From Chloroflexi bacterium HGW-Chloroflexi-6 (GTDB lineage Bacteria; Chloroflexota; Anaerolineae; Anaerolineales; Villigracilaceae), in NCBI GenBank assembly GCA_002840685.1, contig PHBU01000001.1, positions 434,001 to 498,000 of the forward strand: a stretch of 64,000 nt of DNA, written 5' to 3'. Positions 26,884-35,828 of the stretch are shown here, one piece after another (position 1 is the first letter of the stretch; each line of letters opens with the position of its first letter). The translations under genes and the position numbers were made by a program. The notes beneath the pieces are model-generated. The model saw only the letters and a program-made list of their open reading frames with translations, made no database searches and had not been told where the DNA came from.

Positions 26884-27840
26884 ATGAAACGAGTACTTCC
26901 TTTCCTAATCATTTTGGTTTTTGTGCTGAGCGCATGCGATATGCCAGGTTCCCAGGCAGAGCCCACAGCTATTAGTTTGCCAACCGCTGCGCCCACCGAA
27001 GAAATGGTGGCCGAAGCAACTGAGGCGGTTGCCGCTCCTGGCGAAGATAGCGCTGAACCCGGAGACGAGAAAACAGCATCAACCGACGGCATGATCCAGG
27101 TATTCATTCCATCAGGAAAATTCCGCATGGGCGGGCTTGACGAGAATGCCATCGATGACGAGAAACCAGGCCACTCTGTTGAAATCTCCGGGTTCTGGAT
27201 GGACAAGGTTGAAGTAACCAACGCCATGTATATTCTTTGCGTGAATGCCGGGGCTTGTGAAATTCCTCGTGAAATCAAATCCGCTTCGCGCGCGAAGTAT
27301 TTTGGCAGTGAAGAGTTCAATGATTTTCCTGTGATCTATGTCACACACGAAGACGCGGTAAATTACTGTGCCTGGGCTGGGCGACGCTTGCCGACCGAAG
27401 CAGAGTGGGAGTATGCAGCCCGCGGCGGTGGTGTCGATTTCCGTACTTTCCCCTGGGGTGACGATCTGCCTAGCGAAGCTTTGGCAAACTTTGACTATAA
27501 ACTGCGTGATACCCAGCGCGTAGGCTCCTTCCCGAATGGTGCCAGCCCCTTTGGCATTCTCGATATGGCCGGCAACGTATGGGAATGGACTTCAGATTAT
27601 TACAAAGAAAATTACTACGCAGAATCGCCTGAAATGAACCCGATGGGTCCGGACAACTTTGGTGTAAATGGCAAACGGGTGGTTATTCGTGGCGGCTCGT
27701 GGGCAGACGGCTTCAAAGAGCTGCGTGTCTCGAATCGCGGTTTCCTACTTTCACCTGATCGGACTCTCGACAAGACATCTGAACGCTACAAAGGCGAAGC
27801 CAATGAGTATGTCGGCTTCCGCTGCGCGCAGGGTCAGTAG
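26884..27840 (+). CDS. Lipoprotein with formylglycine-generating-enzyme (SUMF1) fold
   Basis: A 318-aa exported lipoprotein. Signal peptide with lipobox LSAC (Cys near 19) is followed by a Pro/Glu/Ala-rich tether (about 20-70) and a SUMF/FGE-sulfatase domain: FRMGGLDENAIDDEKPGHSVE, then RRLPTEAEWEYAARGG, DMAGNVWEWTSDYY, RGGSWADG and a final GFRCA. Many members are binding or structural proteins and not enzymes. AAGGAGA lies 7 nt before the ATG. Single gene ending at a strong terminator. Confidence 0.85.
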   Translation: MKRVLPFLIILVFVLSACDMPGSQAEPTAISLPTAAPTEEMVAEATEAVAAPGEDSAEPGDEKTASTDGMIQVFIPSGKFRMGGLDENAIDDEKPGHSVEISGFWMDKVEVTNAMYILCVNAGACEIPREIKSASRAKYFGSEEFNDFPVIYVTHEDAVNYCAWAGRRLPTEAEWEYAARGGGVDFRTFPWGDDLPSEALANFDYKLRDTQRVGSFPNGASPFGILDMAGNVWEWTSDYYKENYYAESPEMNPMGPDNFGVNGKRVVIRGGSWADGFKELRVSNRGFLLSPDRTLDKTSERYKGEANEYVGFRCAQGQ

Positions 27841-27858
27841 ACTCTAAATATTTCATCA

Positions 27859-27897
27859 CAAACTCCCGGCAGCAAAATGCTGTCGGGAGTTTGTTTT
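27859..27897 (+). terminator. Rho-independent terminator
   Basis: 15-bp stem (CAAACTCCCGGCAGC with one G-U pair), 5-nt loop, followed by TTTTATTTTT. Confidence 0.9.
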
Positions 27898-27946
27898 ATT
27901 TTTAAAACAGGCTGCACAGGTTACTTATTTTTCACCATCCAACCCT

Positions 27947-27975
27947 TTGACTCGCTTCGCTTCCTGTGGTAATAT
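27947..27975 (+). promoter_or_regulatory. metK promoter
   Basis: TTGACT (27947-27952), 17-bp spacer, TAATAT (27970-27975) with a TG extension. It precedes the SAM riboswitch by about 30 nt. The best -35/-10 match in the window. Confidence 0.8.
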
Positions 27976-28007
27976 CGCGGCACAATTCAATAGCCCTTAA
28001 TACGGCA

Positions 28008-28114
28008 CTCTTATCCAGAGAGGCGGAGGGACCGGCCCGACGAAGCCTCGACAACCGGCTGGCGAAAGCCAGACACGGTGCCAATTCCGGCAGAGAACAT
28101 CTGGGAGATGAGAG
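28008..28114 (+). ncRNA. SAM-I (S-box) riboswitch upstream of metK
   Basis: The S-box consensus is easy to read: P1 strand CTCTTATC (28008-28015) pairs with GATGAGAG (28107-28114), and between them lie AGAGAGGCGGAGGGACCGGCC in part, GAAGCCTCGACAACC and the GGTGCCAATTCC block. It senses S-adenosylmethionine. A terminator hairpin (28132-28167) lies between the aptamer and metK, so SAM binding should lower metK expression. Confidence 0.96.
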
Positions 28115-28131
28115 GGCGTCCGCGTTTTCGC

Positions 28132-28167
28132 AATTGCCCTTTCAGTTTGACCGAAAAGGGCAATTTT
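28132..28167 (+). terminator. Expression-platform terminator of the SAM riboswitch
   Basis: Stem AATTGCCCTTT (28132-28142) with its complement (28155-28165), then TTTTCTTT. Sits 25 nt before the metK start. Confidence 0.85.
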
Positions 28168-28191
28168 CTTTAACAAGGAGACAAAAACGCA

Positions 28192-29403
28192 ATGAGCAAC
28201 ACTTTTATGAATTCCCCCAAGTTACTCTTCACATCTGAAAGCGTGACCGAAGGTCACCCTGACAAAATCTGTGACCAAATTTCAGATGCAGTACTCGATG
28301 CCTGCCTTGAGCAGGATCCCTACTCGCGTGTGGCCTGCGAAACCGCGGCAAAAACCGGGTTTATCGCTGTGCTGGGCGAGATCACCACGAATGCCTTTGT
28401 CAATTTTGACGATCTGGTGCGTAAAGTTATCAACGAAATTGGTTATGACAGCAGCGACAAAGGTTTCGACGGCAGTACCTGCGCGGTGCTGGCTGCGATT
28501 GCCAGCCAGAGCCCTGACATCGCCCTCGGTGTTGACCACGCCATGGAAGACAAAGCCGGTGAAATGACCGACGCCAAGATCGAGCACGTTGGCGCAGGTG
28601 ACCAGGGTATGATGTTTGGCTTTGCATGCAACGAAACCGCCACCCTGATGCCGATGCCCATCTACCTGGCACACAAACTAACCCGCCGCCTGAGTGAAGT
28701 GCGCAAAAACGGAACCCTGCCCTGGCTGCGCCCCGATGGCAAAAGCCAGGTCACGATTGAATACGCTTTCGGCAAGCCCAAGCGTGTTGATACGGTGCTG
28801 ATCTCGACCCAGCATGCCGCTGAAGTGTCGCAGGAAGAAATTCGCGCCAGCATTATCAAACACGTTATCGATCCGGTCATCCCCGCCGAACTGCGCGATG
28901 GCGATATCAAAATCTACGTCAACCCCACCGGCCGCTTTGTAATTGGCGGCCCAATGGGCGATGCCGGCCTGACCGGGCGCAAGATCATCGTCGACACCTA
29001 CGGTGGCATGGGCCGTCATGGCGGCGGCGCTTTCTCGGGCAAAGACCCCACAAAGGTCGATCGCTCTGCCGCTTACGCCGCACGCTGGGCTGCCAAAAAT
29101 GTGGTCGCCGCCGGGCTGGCCGACCGCTGCGAGATCCAGGTGGCTTACGCCATCGGCGTTGCCCACCCGCTTTCAGTCAACGTGGAAACCTTCGGCACCG
29201 GCAAGATCTCAGACGAGAAAATTTCTGAGATCATCACCCAGGTTTTCGATCTGCGCCCCGGCGCCATCATCCGCGACCTGAATCTGCGCCGCCCGATCTA
29301 CCGCCAGACCGCCGCTTACGGCCACTTTGGCCGCGACGACATCCAACTGCCATGGGAAGAGACCAACAAGGTCGAAGCCATGCGCAAAGCCGCTGGTCTG
29401 TAA
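28192..29403 (+). CDS. metK: S-adenosylmethionine synthetase
   Basis: A 403-aa enzyme making S-adenosylmethionine from methionine and ATP in the cytoplasm. Motifs: [17 protein letters not shown] with the ATP-binding His, [15 protein letters not shown], and [19 protein letters not shown]. Length is normal. AAGGAGA lies about 11 nt upstream. A second in-frame ATG at 28207 is possible but less well placed. Regulated by the upstream SAM-I riboswitch. Confidence 0.97.
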   Translation: MSNTFMNSPKLLFTSESVTEGHPDKICDQISDAVLDACLEQDPYSRVACETAAKTGFIAVLGEITTNAFVNFDDLVRKVINEIGYDSSDKGFDGSTCAVLAAIASQSPDIALGVDHAMEDKAGEMTDAKIEHVGAGDQGMMFGFACNETATLMPMPIYLAHKLTRRLSEVRKNGTLPWLRPDGKSQVTIEYAFGKPKRVDTVLISTQHAAEVSQEEIRASIIKHVIDPVIPAELRDGDIKIYVNPTGRFVIGGPMGDAGLTGRKIIVDTYGGMGRHGGGAFSGKDPTKVDRSAAYAARWAAKNVVAAGLADRCEIQVAYAIGVAHPLSVNVETFGTGKISDEKISEIITQVFDLRPGAIIRDLNLRRPIYRQTAAYGHFGRDDIQLPWEETNKVEAMRKAAGL

Positions 29404-29417
29404 AAAAAACAAATTAC

Positions 29418-29455
29418 AAAAATCCCTGTTCATCAATGGACAGGGATTTTTCTTT
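29418..29455 (+). terminator. Terminator after metK
   Basis: Stem AAAAATCCCTGTTC with complement (G-U pairs near the loop), 6-nt loop, then TTTTTCTTTTC. Confidence 0.9.
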
Positions 29456-29484
29456 TCTGGTACACTTTTGAGCGGAGCGCAGCC

Positions 29485-30555
29485 ATGAACAAAAAAATCC
29501 TGTTTCTCTTGGTCATCCTTTGCCTGCTGGTTTTTGGCTATCCCCTGCCAGCCCACGCCCAAACCCCCGAGCCGCCCATCGTGCGCGCGGTCATGTTCTG
29601 GATGGAAGGTTGCGAACACTGCGAACAGACCCTCAGCCAGACCCTGCCGCCCATCCGCGAAAAATACGGCCCCCAGTTCGATCTGCAACTCGTCCAAATC
29701 TACACACTCGAAGATATCGATGCCCTGTACGCGCTCGGCGCCAGCTACGGCATCGAGAAAGAGCAGGTTGGGGTGCCCTTCCTGGTGATCGGCGACCGGC
29801 CTCTGGTGGGCTCTGACCAGGTTCGCGATGAGTTACCGGGATTGATCGAGACTCACCTGGCCGCTGGCGGCGTCAGTTTGCCCGAGCGGCCAGAACTCCT
29901 GCTTTTTCTGGCGGCTGCCCCACAAGCGGACTCCCCGACGCCTGCTCCCGCAGCAATGGACTCTCCCAACGCCCCGGCCGAAACCCGCGACAACGGCTTC
30001 ACGCTCGCAATCCTCGTCCTGGCAGGGATGGTACTTTCCCTGCTCTTTGGCGCTGTGCAGTTGCTGGTGGTCATGTTTACGGGCAAGCCGGTCTCCCCCA
30101 CCCCGGCCTGGGTGACAACCTGGGCGATCCCGATCCTGTCTGTTGTCGGTTTGCTGGTGGCCGGCTATCTCTCCTACATCGAAGTGACCCTTGTGCAGGC
30201 CTTTTGCGGCCCGGTTGGCGATTGCAACGCCGTCCAGGCCAGTTCTTATGCCCGCCTGTTCGGAATCCTGCCGGTGGGCGTTTTAGGCGGTCTTGGCTAT
30301 CTTGCCATTCTCCTGGCCTGGTGGGCAAACCGCCAGAAATGGGGGATTATCTCATCCTATGCTCCACTGGCCCTGTTTGGCATGGCTTTTTTTGGCACCC
30401 TCTTTTCAACTTACCTGACCTACCTTGAACCATTTGTGATCAAAGCGGTCTGCATCTGGTGCATTACATCAGCCATCCTGATCACATTGATCATGCTGGC
30501 CTCGCTCCAGCCTGCCTTGCAAACCTTGTCCACCCAAACCGAGGACATTGACTGA
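29485..30555 (+). CDS. Thioredoxin-like / vitamin K epoxide reductase fusion
   Basis: A 356-aa membrane protein probably driving disulfide formation outside the membrane. Order: signal peptide (1-25), thioredoxin-like domain with active-site CEHC (43-46), Pro/Ala-rich linker (about 145-168), then four or five membrane helices of a VKOR domain with loop cysteines CGPVGDC (241-247) and catalytic CIWC (323-326). In the well-known cyanobacterial fusion the VKOR domain comes first, so the order is reversed here. It would pass electrons from the Trx domain through VKOR to quinone. No obvious operon partner. Confidence 0.9.
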   Translation: MNKKILFLLVILCLLVFGYPLPAHAQTPEPPIVRAVMFWMEGCEHCEQTLSQTLPPIREKYGPQFDLQLVQIYTLEDIDALYALGASYGIEKEQVGVPFLVIGDRPLVGSDQVRDELPGLIETHLAAGGVSLPERPELLLFLAAAPQADSPTPAPAAMDSPNAPAETRDNGFTLAILVLAGMVLSLLFGAVQLLVVMFTGKPVSPTPAWVTTWAIPILSVVGLLVAGYLSYIEVTLVQAFCGPVGDCNAVQASSYARLFGILPVGVLGGLGYLAILLAWWANRQKWGIISSYAPLALFGMAFFGTLFSTYLTYLEPFVIKAVCIWCITSAILITLIMLASLQPALQTLSTQTEDID

Positions 30556-30574
30556 GGGCAGGCATAAAGAAAGT

Positions 30575-30603
30575 TTGCAAATAGCAGCGCATTTTCGTAT
30601 AAT
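30575..30603 (+). promoter_or_regulatory. Promoter of the CHAT-SIR2 / nSTAND1 cassette
   Basis: TTGCAA (30575-30580), 17-bp spacer, TATAAT (30598-30603), 55 nt before the ATG at 30659. The cassette therefore seems to have its own promoter. Confidence 0.65.
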
Positions 30604-30658
30604 TGCCTTACCAATCGGGTAACACATATCCGAATTTTGCAAGATGGGAAATTGAAAT

Positions 30659-32719
30659 ATGGGCACAACCGCCGATATTGAACTGACCATCCATCGCCAT
30701 GACCTGCAAGGCTACGCGGTGGATTTTCGTTATTCGGACAGCGATCCGCAAAGTCAATCTGAAGTGCGGCTGGGGGCCGGTCAAGCCGCCTATGCGGTCT
30801 TCGATTTTTCGGCACTGGATGAACTGCTCGCTTCAGGAGATATGAAAGCCTACGGCCAATCATTAACCAGGGGGCTTTTTGAAAGCGAAGCCTTGCGAAC
30901 AGCCATGGCCCAGGCACGGACAGCCGTGGAGCAAATCCGGGGAAGTCTGCGCTTGCGTTTGAACATTCATCCCGGCGCGGGGGAGCTCAATATTTTGCGT
31001 TGGGAAACCCTGCTTGACCCTCAAAGCGAAATTTGCTTTTCAACAGATCAGAATATCCTTTTTTCTCGCTACCTGGCCAGCATGGATTGGCGTCCGGTGC
31101 GTTTGCGCGCCAAAGGCGAGTTAAAAGCCCTGGCAATGGTAGCCGCGCCCAACGGCTTGGAAGCGTACAAACTCGCCAGCGTCGATAAAGCCGCAGAAGC
31201 AGCCACGATCGCCGCCGGGCTGGGAGAGATCCCGCTCGAAATCCTGCCGAAGGCAACCTTAAATAACCTGGTTTCAGCCCTGCAAACCACTGAGTTCGAC
31301 ATCCTGTACATTGTTGCGCACGGCACTTTCGTCAACGGCGAGTCCTTTTTGTGGCTCGAGAATGAAGAGGGCGGCGTGGCGCGCGTGGCAGGCAGCGAAC
31401 TCGTAACGCGGTTGCGCGAGTTGGAGAATCGCCCACGCCTGGCCGTGCTGGCCTCGTGCCAGAGCGCCGGGCGTGGCAAAGGCGACGTGCTGACTGCGCT
31501 TGGTCCACGGCTGGCGGCAGCGGGCATCCCGGCGGTTCTGGCCATGCAAGACAACCTTTCTATGGAAACCAACGCCAAACTGATGCCGGTTTTCTTCTCA
31601 GAGTTGCAAAAAGATGGTCAGATCGACCGCGCCCTGTCGGCGGCGCGCGGACAGGTGCGGGAACGGCCCGATTGGTGGGTCCCGGCCCTGTTCATGCGCT
31701 TAAAAAGCGGACGGTTGTGGTACAACCCCGGCTTTGGCGGGCCGCGCGGCGAGTTCGAAAAGTGGCCATCCCTCCTGCGCGGAATCCAATCAGGCCGCTG
31801 CACGCCCATCCTTGGCCCCGGCCTGAACGACCCGCTGATGGGTTCGATGCGCGATCTGGCTCAGGCCTGGGCCGATGAGTTGCAATATCCGCTCGCAGCG
31901 CATGAACGCGAATCATTGCCTCAGGTGGCCCAATACCGCACCGTTGACCAATCCCGTTTTACGGCAGAGGATGAGTGGCTGGCCCATTTACGCGCAGCGA
32001 TCCAGAAACGCGCCAGCCTGCCAGACGAATTGAACGTCCCCAACGTTCCGCTGGGAAAACTGCTTGAAGCTGCGCGCCAACAGATCCTCGAGAAAGATGA
32101 ATTCGAGACCTATAAAATTTTGGCGCAGATTCCTGCAAAGGTTTTCATTACCGCCAACACCGATGAATTGCTCGAAGTAGCGTTGCGGGAAGCCGGCAAA
32201 GAACCGAGCACCATGGTTTGCCCCTGGCATGAATTCAGCGAAAAAACCGATCCGTCGATGTATAGTCAGGATGACGATTTCGAGCCAACCGCCGAACGCC
32301 CCCTGGTTTATCACCTGTTCGGGTTGTTGAGCCAGCCAGAGTCGCTGGTGCTGACGGAAGACGATACATTCGGCTTTCTGATTGGGATCACCCGGCACAT
32401 GAAGAATATCCCCAGCCAGGTTGGGCGCGCTCTGGCAGATTCCGCGCTTCTCTTTCTGGGGTTCCAGGCAGAAGAGTGGAATTTCAGGGTGGTCATGCAG
32501 TCGCTTTTGGCCAAAGAGGGCAACAACCTGTTACGGCGTCACGCCCACATCGCGGCCCAGATTGAGCCAGACGAAGCGCGCCTGATCGACCCCGGACGCG
32601 CCCGCCGCTATTTGGAAACCTATTTTGGGCATAGTTCAGACATCGAGATCAGCATTTTCTGGGGAACTGCGCGAGAGTTCATGAAAGAGCTCGCCGCGCG
32701 TCTTTCCCCGCAAAGATGA
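30659..32719 (+). CDS. CHAT protease fused to a SIR2-like domain
   Basis: A 686-aa two-domain protein, not previously named to my knowledge. Residues about 150-350 form a CHAT (caspase-family) peptidase: catalytic His221 in VAHGTF and Cys267 in LASCQSAG, with a conserved AMQDNLS loop. Residues about 370-690 form a SIR2-type fold: CTPILGPGLNDPL (glycine-rich loop, 381-393), FITANTDELLEVAL (496-509, TTNYD-like), VYHLFG (550-555) and LLFLGFQAEEWNFR (597-610). The usual catalytic His of sirtuin-type NADases is Phe in LFG. The next gene, 13 nt downstream, encodes an nSTAND1-WD40 protein, so the two probably act together. Enzyme activities are inferred. Confidence 0.85.
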   Translation: MGTTADIELTIHRHDLQGYAVDFRYSDSDPQSQSEVRLGAGQAAYAVFDFSALDELLASGDMKAYGQSLTRGLFESEALRTAMAQARTAVEQIRGSLRLRLNIHPGAGELNILRWETLLDPQSEICFSTDQNILFSRYLASMDWRPVRLRAKGELKALAMVAAPNGLEAYKLASVDKAAEAATIAAGLGEIPLEILPKATLNNLVSALQTTEFDILYIVAHGTFVNGESFLWLENEEGGVARVAGSELVTRLRELENRPRLAVLASCQSAGRGKGDVLTALGPRLAAAGIPAVLAMQDNLSMETNAKLMPVFFSELQKDGQIDRALSAARGQVRERPDWWVPALFMRLKSGRLWYNPGFGGPRGEFEKWPSLLRGIQSGRCTPILGPGLNDPLMGSMRDLAQAWADELQYPLAAHERESLPQVAQYRTVDQSRFTAEDEWLAHLRAAIQKRASLPDELNVPNVPLGKLLEAARQQILEKDEFETYKILAQIPAKVFITANTDELLEVALREAGKEPSTMVCPWHEFSEKTDPSMYSQDDDFEPTAERPLVYHLFGLLSQPESLVLTEDDTFGFLIGITRHMKNIPSQVGRALADSALLFLGFQAEEWNFRVVMQSLLAKEGNNLLRRHAHIAAQIEPDEARLIDPGRARRYLETYFGHSSDIEISIFWGTAREFMKELAARLSPQR

Positions 32720-32732
32720 CAGGGCAGGAAAA

Positions 32733-35700
32733 ATGACCACAAATAACCCTTATGTTGGCCCACGTTCCTTCTCGAAGACCGAGACACTGTATGGCCGCGA
32801 CCGCGAATTGCGCGTTCTGACCGACCGCCTGATCGCCGAACGGATCGTGCTGCTGCATGCCCCTTCAGGAGCAGGCAAAACTTCGCTGGTGCAGGCCGGG
32901 CTGATCCCTGAGTTGGCCCTGGAAGGTTTCTTTGTCCACCCTACGATTCGCGTCAACGCAGAGTTCCCGGCCGATCTGGTAAAACCGTCAGACAGCCTGA
33001 GTGACGCCAAACGGTTTAATCGGTTCACCTTCAGCACACTGCTTTCCCTGGAAGAAAGATATCCCCCTGAGCAAAGAACCAAACTCAGCCGTCTGGCGCG
33101 TCTTTCGTTGGCGGATTATCTTGCCCTGCGTTCGATCGAAGACCAGCGCGAGGGACCTGAATTCCTGATCTTTGACCAGTTCGAGGAAATCCTTTCGATC
33201 GACCCCAATGACCGAGTCTCCAAAAATTCTTTTTTTACCCAGCTAAGAACGATTCTCAGGAACCGCAATCGCTGGGCCTTGTTTGTGATGCGCACCGACT
33301 ACGTTGGCGCGTTGGAACCGTACGCGCGAAACATCCCCACCTATTTTGCGAACACTTTTCATCTGGAGTTGCTGGGCGCAAAAGCGGCCCAGGAGGCCAT
33401 CCAACAACCTGCAAAAAAAGCAGGGGTCGATTTTACCGACGATGCAGCCCAAAAACTGGTCGATGACTTGCGCCGGGTTCAAGTCCAGGCCATGGATGGC
33501 TCTGTCCAAAGTCAATTGGGGCTTTACATCGAGCCAGTGCAACTACAAGTGGTTTGCTACCGCCTGTGGGAAAACAAAGACGCGGACAGAATGACGATCG
33601 ACGAGCAGGACCTGGCCAGCGTCGGCGATGTCAACCAATCCCTGGCCGGGTACTACGCCATGAGCGTCTCCAGGGCGGCAGAAGCGATTCAAATCCCCGA
33701 GCGCAGCATTCGCGAGTGGTTCGACCAAAAGCTAATCACCCCTGAAGGCACACGTTCGCTGGTCAGAATTGGCATCGATCTCAGCGAAGGGCTGCCAAAC
33801 GAGGTCATTCGCAACATTGAAACCACACACCTGATCCGCCCTGAAAAACGGGCCGGCCAGATCTGGTATGAGTTGGCACATGACCGCTTGATCGAACCAG
33901 TGCGCTCAGATAATAAAAGATGGTTCGAATCAAACTTGAACTTATTCCAGCGCCAATCCAAATTGTGGATCGAACAAGGCCGGGGCGAAGGCTTGCTTTT
34001 ACGCAGCCGCGAACTGGACATCGCAGAACAGGAAGCAAAAAGCATCATCCTGACCCCTGAAGAATCCGCTTTTCTGGGGGCTTGCCGTTCTTTGCGCCAA
34101 CGTGAGATGCGTGACAAAACTCAGCGCCGCCTGATCGTTGCCGGGCTGGTGATATCGTTGCTGCTTTTCTTTGTGGCCATGTTTTTCAGCATCAGCGCCA
34201 CCGCCGCAAACCGTAGTTACGAGCTCGAGGCCATTAAGGCAAAAGAAGCCAGCACCCAGGCGGTTGCCCAACAATCCATCGCGCAGGCAGCCAGCACCCA
34301 GGCGATTGCGCAACAATCCACTGCGCAGGCGGCCAGTACCCAGGCGGTTGCCCAACAGGCCACCGCAGAGGCCGCCAGCGCCCAGGCACTCGCCAATGCC
34401 AATGCTGCTGCAACAGCCCAGGCAGATGCAGAGATAGAGAAAACCAAAGCAAACGAACAGGAAAAACTCGCCCTGGAACAAAAGAAGCTGGCCCGCGCCA
34501 ATGAACTGGCCGCCCAATCCATCCTGGCCCAGAATAATGGTCAGAATAGCGTTGCCTATTTGCTGGCCGCGGAAGCTTTTCAGATCGTAGATACTTCCCG
34601 GACACGCATCCAACTGTTAAGCCTGCTGAACGCACGCGGCAGGGTGTTCCTGACAGTCTCCAGCGAAGCCGGGCTCTCTCCTCATCTTTCCTTCGCCAGG
34701 GAAAATCTGGCTGTCTTTTCCAGCAGTTTTGATAACTGCGAGCCGGGAAGCAAATATTACCTGTGCAGGGATGGGGTTTTCAAAGCCTGGCAACTTAAAA
34801 ATATTTCGACAAGCAGCGGGCTTGATCTGCTCGAAATTACCCAGGCTGAAACCTTCAGCACGCCAAATAAAATGTTGGATGCCATCAGCCTCAGCCCGGA
34901 TGGCAAACTGATTGCGGCCGCTTACTGCACTGTGGCTTTTACCAACATCGTGCGCTGCGAAAAAGAAAGCCTCCTTTTCTGGGATACGGAAACATACACA
35001 CGTGTCGGCGATGAAATTTCAATCGCCACAAATTCTTATAACAGCCGCAATGTCTTGCTGGCCTACAGCCCGGATGGCAAAACCCTGGCTGTCGCAATTA
35101 ACGACAACACCGTTCTGCTTCTCGAGACCCAAACCTATACTGAAAAAGCTCGTTTCGAGGCCCTTAATGGCGTATCACAGCTCGCCTTCAGCCCGGATGG
35201 CAAAACCCTGGCCTTGGCTGGCGGTTATAACAATGCCCTGACCTTGATCGACATGGATCAGCTCGAGAGCAAGGCTGTACAAATTCCATCCAAAACAAGG
35301 GCGATTATCAGCCTGGCCTACAGCCCAAGCGGGAAACAGCTTGCCCTGGGCAGCAGCGAAGGGCTCATCCTGCTCTGGGATGTGGCAGAAAACGAAATCA
35401 CGGCCCAGATATATGATCGCCAGGGACGGGTTTTGGCGCTGGCCTTCAGCCCGGATGGCAAAATCCTGGCCGCCGGGCACGATAATTTCTACCTGACTCT
35501 ATGGGATGTCGCCAGCCGCCAACCGTTAACCCGCCCATACTTAAGACACACCGATGGCGTTCACAGTCTGGCTTTTAGTAGCGATGGGAATTTGCTGGCT
35601 TCAGCTGGCAATGAAATCGTTTTATGGGATTTGTCTCCCGAATCATGGCTCAAAAAAGCCTGCAACATCGCTGGCCGCAACTTCACCCAAATCGAATGGC

Positions 35701-35762
35701 AGCAGTTCTTTTCAGGTGAGGAGTATCGCCTCACCTGCCCAACCTGGCCGGCCGGAAAATAA
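32733..35762 (+). CDS. nSTAND1-type NTPase with membrane segment and WD40 sensor
   Basis: A 1009-aa STAND protein. Residues 6-390 are an nSTAND1 NTPase: NPYVGPRSF, GRDRELRVL, Walker A APSGAGKTS (43-51), Walker B FLIFDQFEEIL (144-154), MRTDYVGAL, and the end-of-domain ELAHDRLIEPV. One membrane helix follows (about 466-487, preceded by KTQRR, so the N-terminus should be cytoplasmic). Residues 505-560 are an Ala/Gln-rich 14-residue repeat, then a helical linker, then about six WD40 blades each with an SPDGK-type turn (721, 779, 820, 865, 906, 949). A short conserved tail has AGRNFTQIEW. Couples by gap of 13 nt to the CHAT-SIR2 gene. Confidence 0.88.
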   Translation: MTTNNPYVGPRSFSKTETLYGRDRELRVLTDRLIAERIVLLHAPSGAGKTSLVQAGLIPELALEGFFVHPTIRVNAEFPADLVKPSDSLSDAKRFNRFTFSTLLSLEERYPPEQRTKLSRLARLSLADYLALRSIEDQREGPEFLIFDQFEEILSIDPNDRVSKNSFFTQLRTILRNRNRWALFVMRTDYVGALEPYARNIPTYFANTFHLELLGAKAAQEAIQQPAKKAGVDFTDDAAQKLVDDLRRVQVQAMDGSVQSQLGLYIEPVQLQVVCYRLWENKDADRMTIDEQDLASVGDVNQSLAGYYAMSVSRAAEAIQIPERSIREWFDQKLITPEGTRSLVRIGIDLSEGLPNEVIRNIETTHLIRPEKRAGQIWYELAHDRLIEPVRSDNKRWFESNLNLFQRQSKLWIEQGRGEGLLLRSRELDIAEQEAKSIILTPEESAFLGACRSLRQREMRDKTQRRLIVAGLVISLLLFFVAMFFSISATAANRSYELEAIKAKEASTQAVAQQSIAQAASTQAIAQQSTAQAASTQAVAQQATAEAASAQALANANAAATAQADAEIEKTKANEQEKLALEQKKLARANELAAQSILAQNNGQNSVAYLLAAEAFQIVDTSRTRIQLLSLLNARGRVFLTVSSEAGLSPHLSFARENLAVFSSSFDNCEPGSKYYLCRDGVFKAWQLKNISTSSGLDLLEITQAETFSTPNKMLDAISLSPDGKLIAAAYCTVAFTNIVRCEKESLLFWDTETYTRVGDEISIATNSYNSRNVLLAYSPDGKTLAVAINDNTVLLLETQTYTEKARFEALNGVSQLAFSPDGKTLALAGGYNNALTLIDMDQLESKAVQIPSKTRAIISLAYSPSGKQLALGSSEGLILLWDVAENEITAQIYDRQGRVLALAFSPDGKILAAGHDNFYLTLWDVASRQPLTRPYLRHTDGVHSLAFSSDGNLLASAGNEIVLWDLSPESWLKKACNIAGRNFTQIEWQQFFSGEEYRLTCPTWPAGK
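34245..34412 (+). repeat. 42-bp tandem coding repeat in the nSTAND1 gene
   Basis: Four successive 42-bp units encode 14-residue repeats built on ASTQAVAQQ. The first three are nearly identical, the fourth has drifted (ASAQALANAN). They make a long helix just outside the predicted membrane segment. Confidence 0.85.
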
Positions 35763-35778
35763 ATAAGGGAAAAACAAG

Positions 35779-35814
35779 AAAACACCCCGCACCATTTCTG
35801 GTGCGGGGTGTTTT
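35779..35814. terminator. Bidirectional terminator after the nSTAND1 gene
   Basis: 16-bp perfect stem (AAAACACCCCGCACCA and complement), loop TTTC, T-run in both directions. Shared with the convergent clpS. Confidence 0.94.
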
Positions 35815-35828
35815 GCGTGAAGTCAATC

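Noticed and set aside
34245-35620. Repeats in the STAND gene as a mobile or CRISPR-like element
   Set aside because: They stay in one reading frame and encode helical and WD40 repeats of a single protein.
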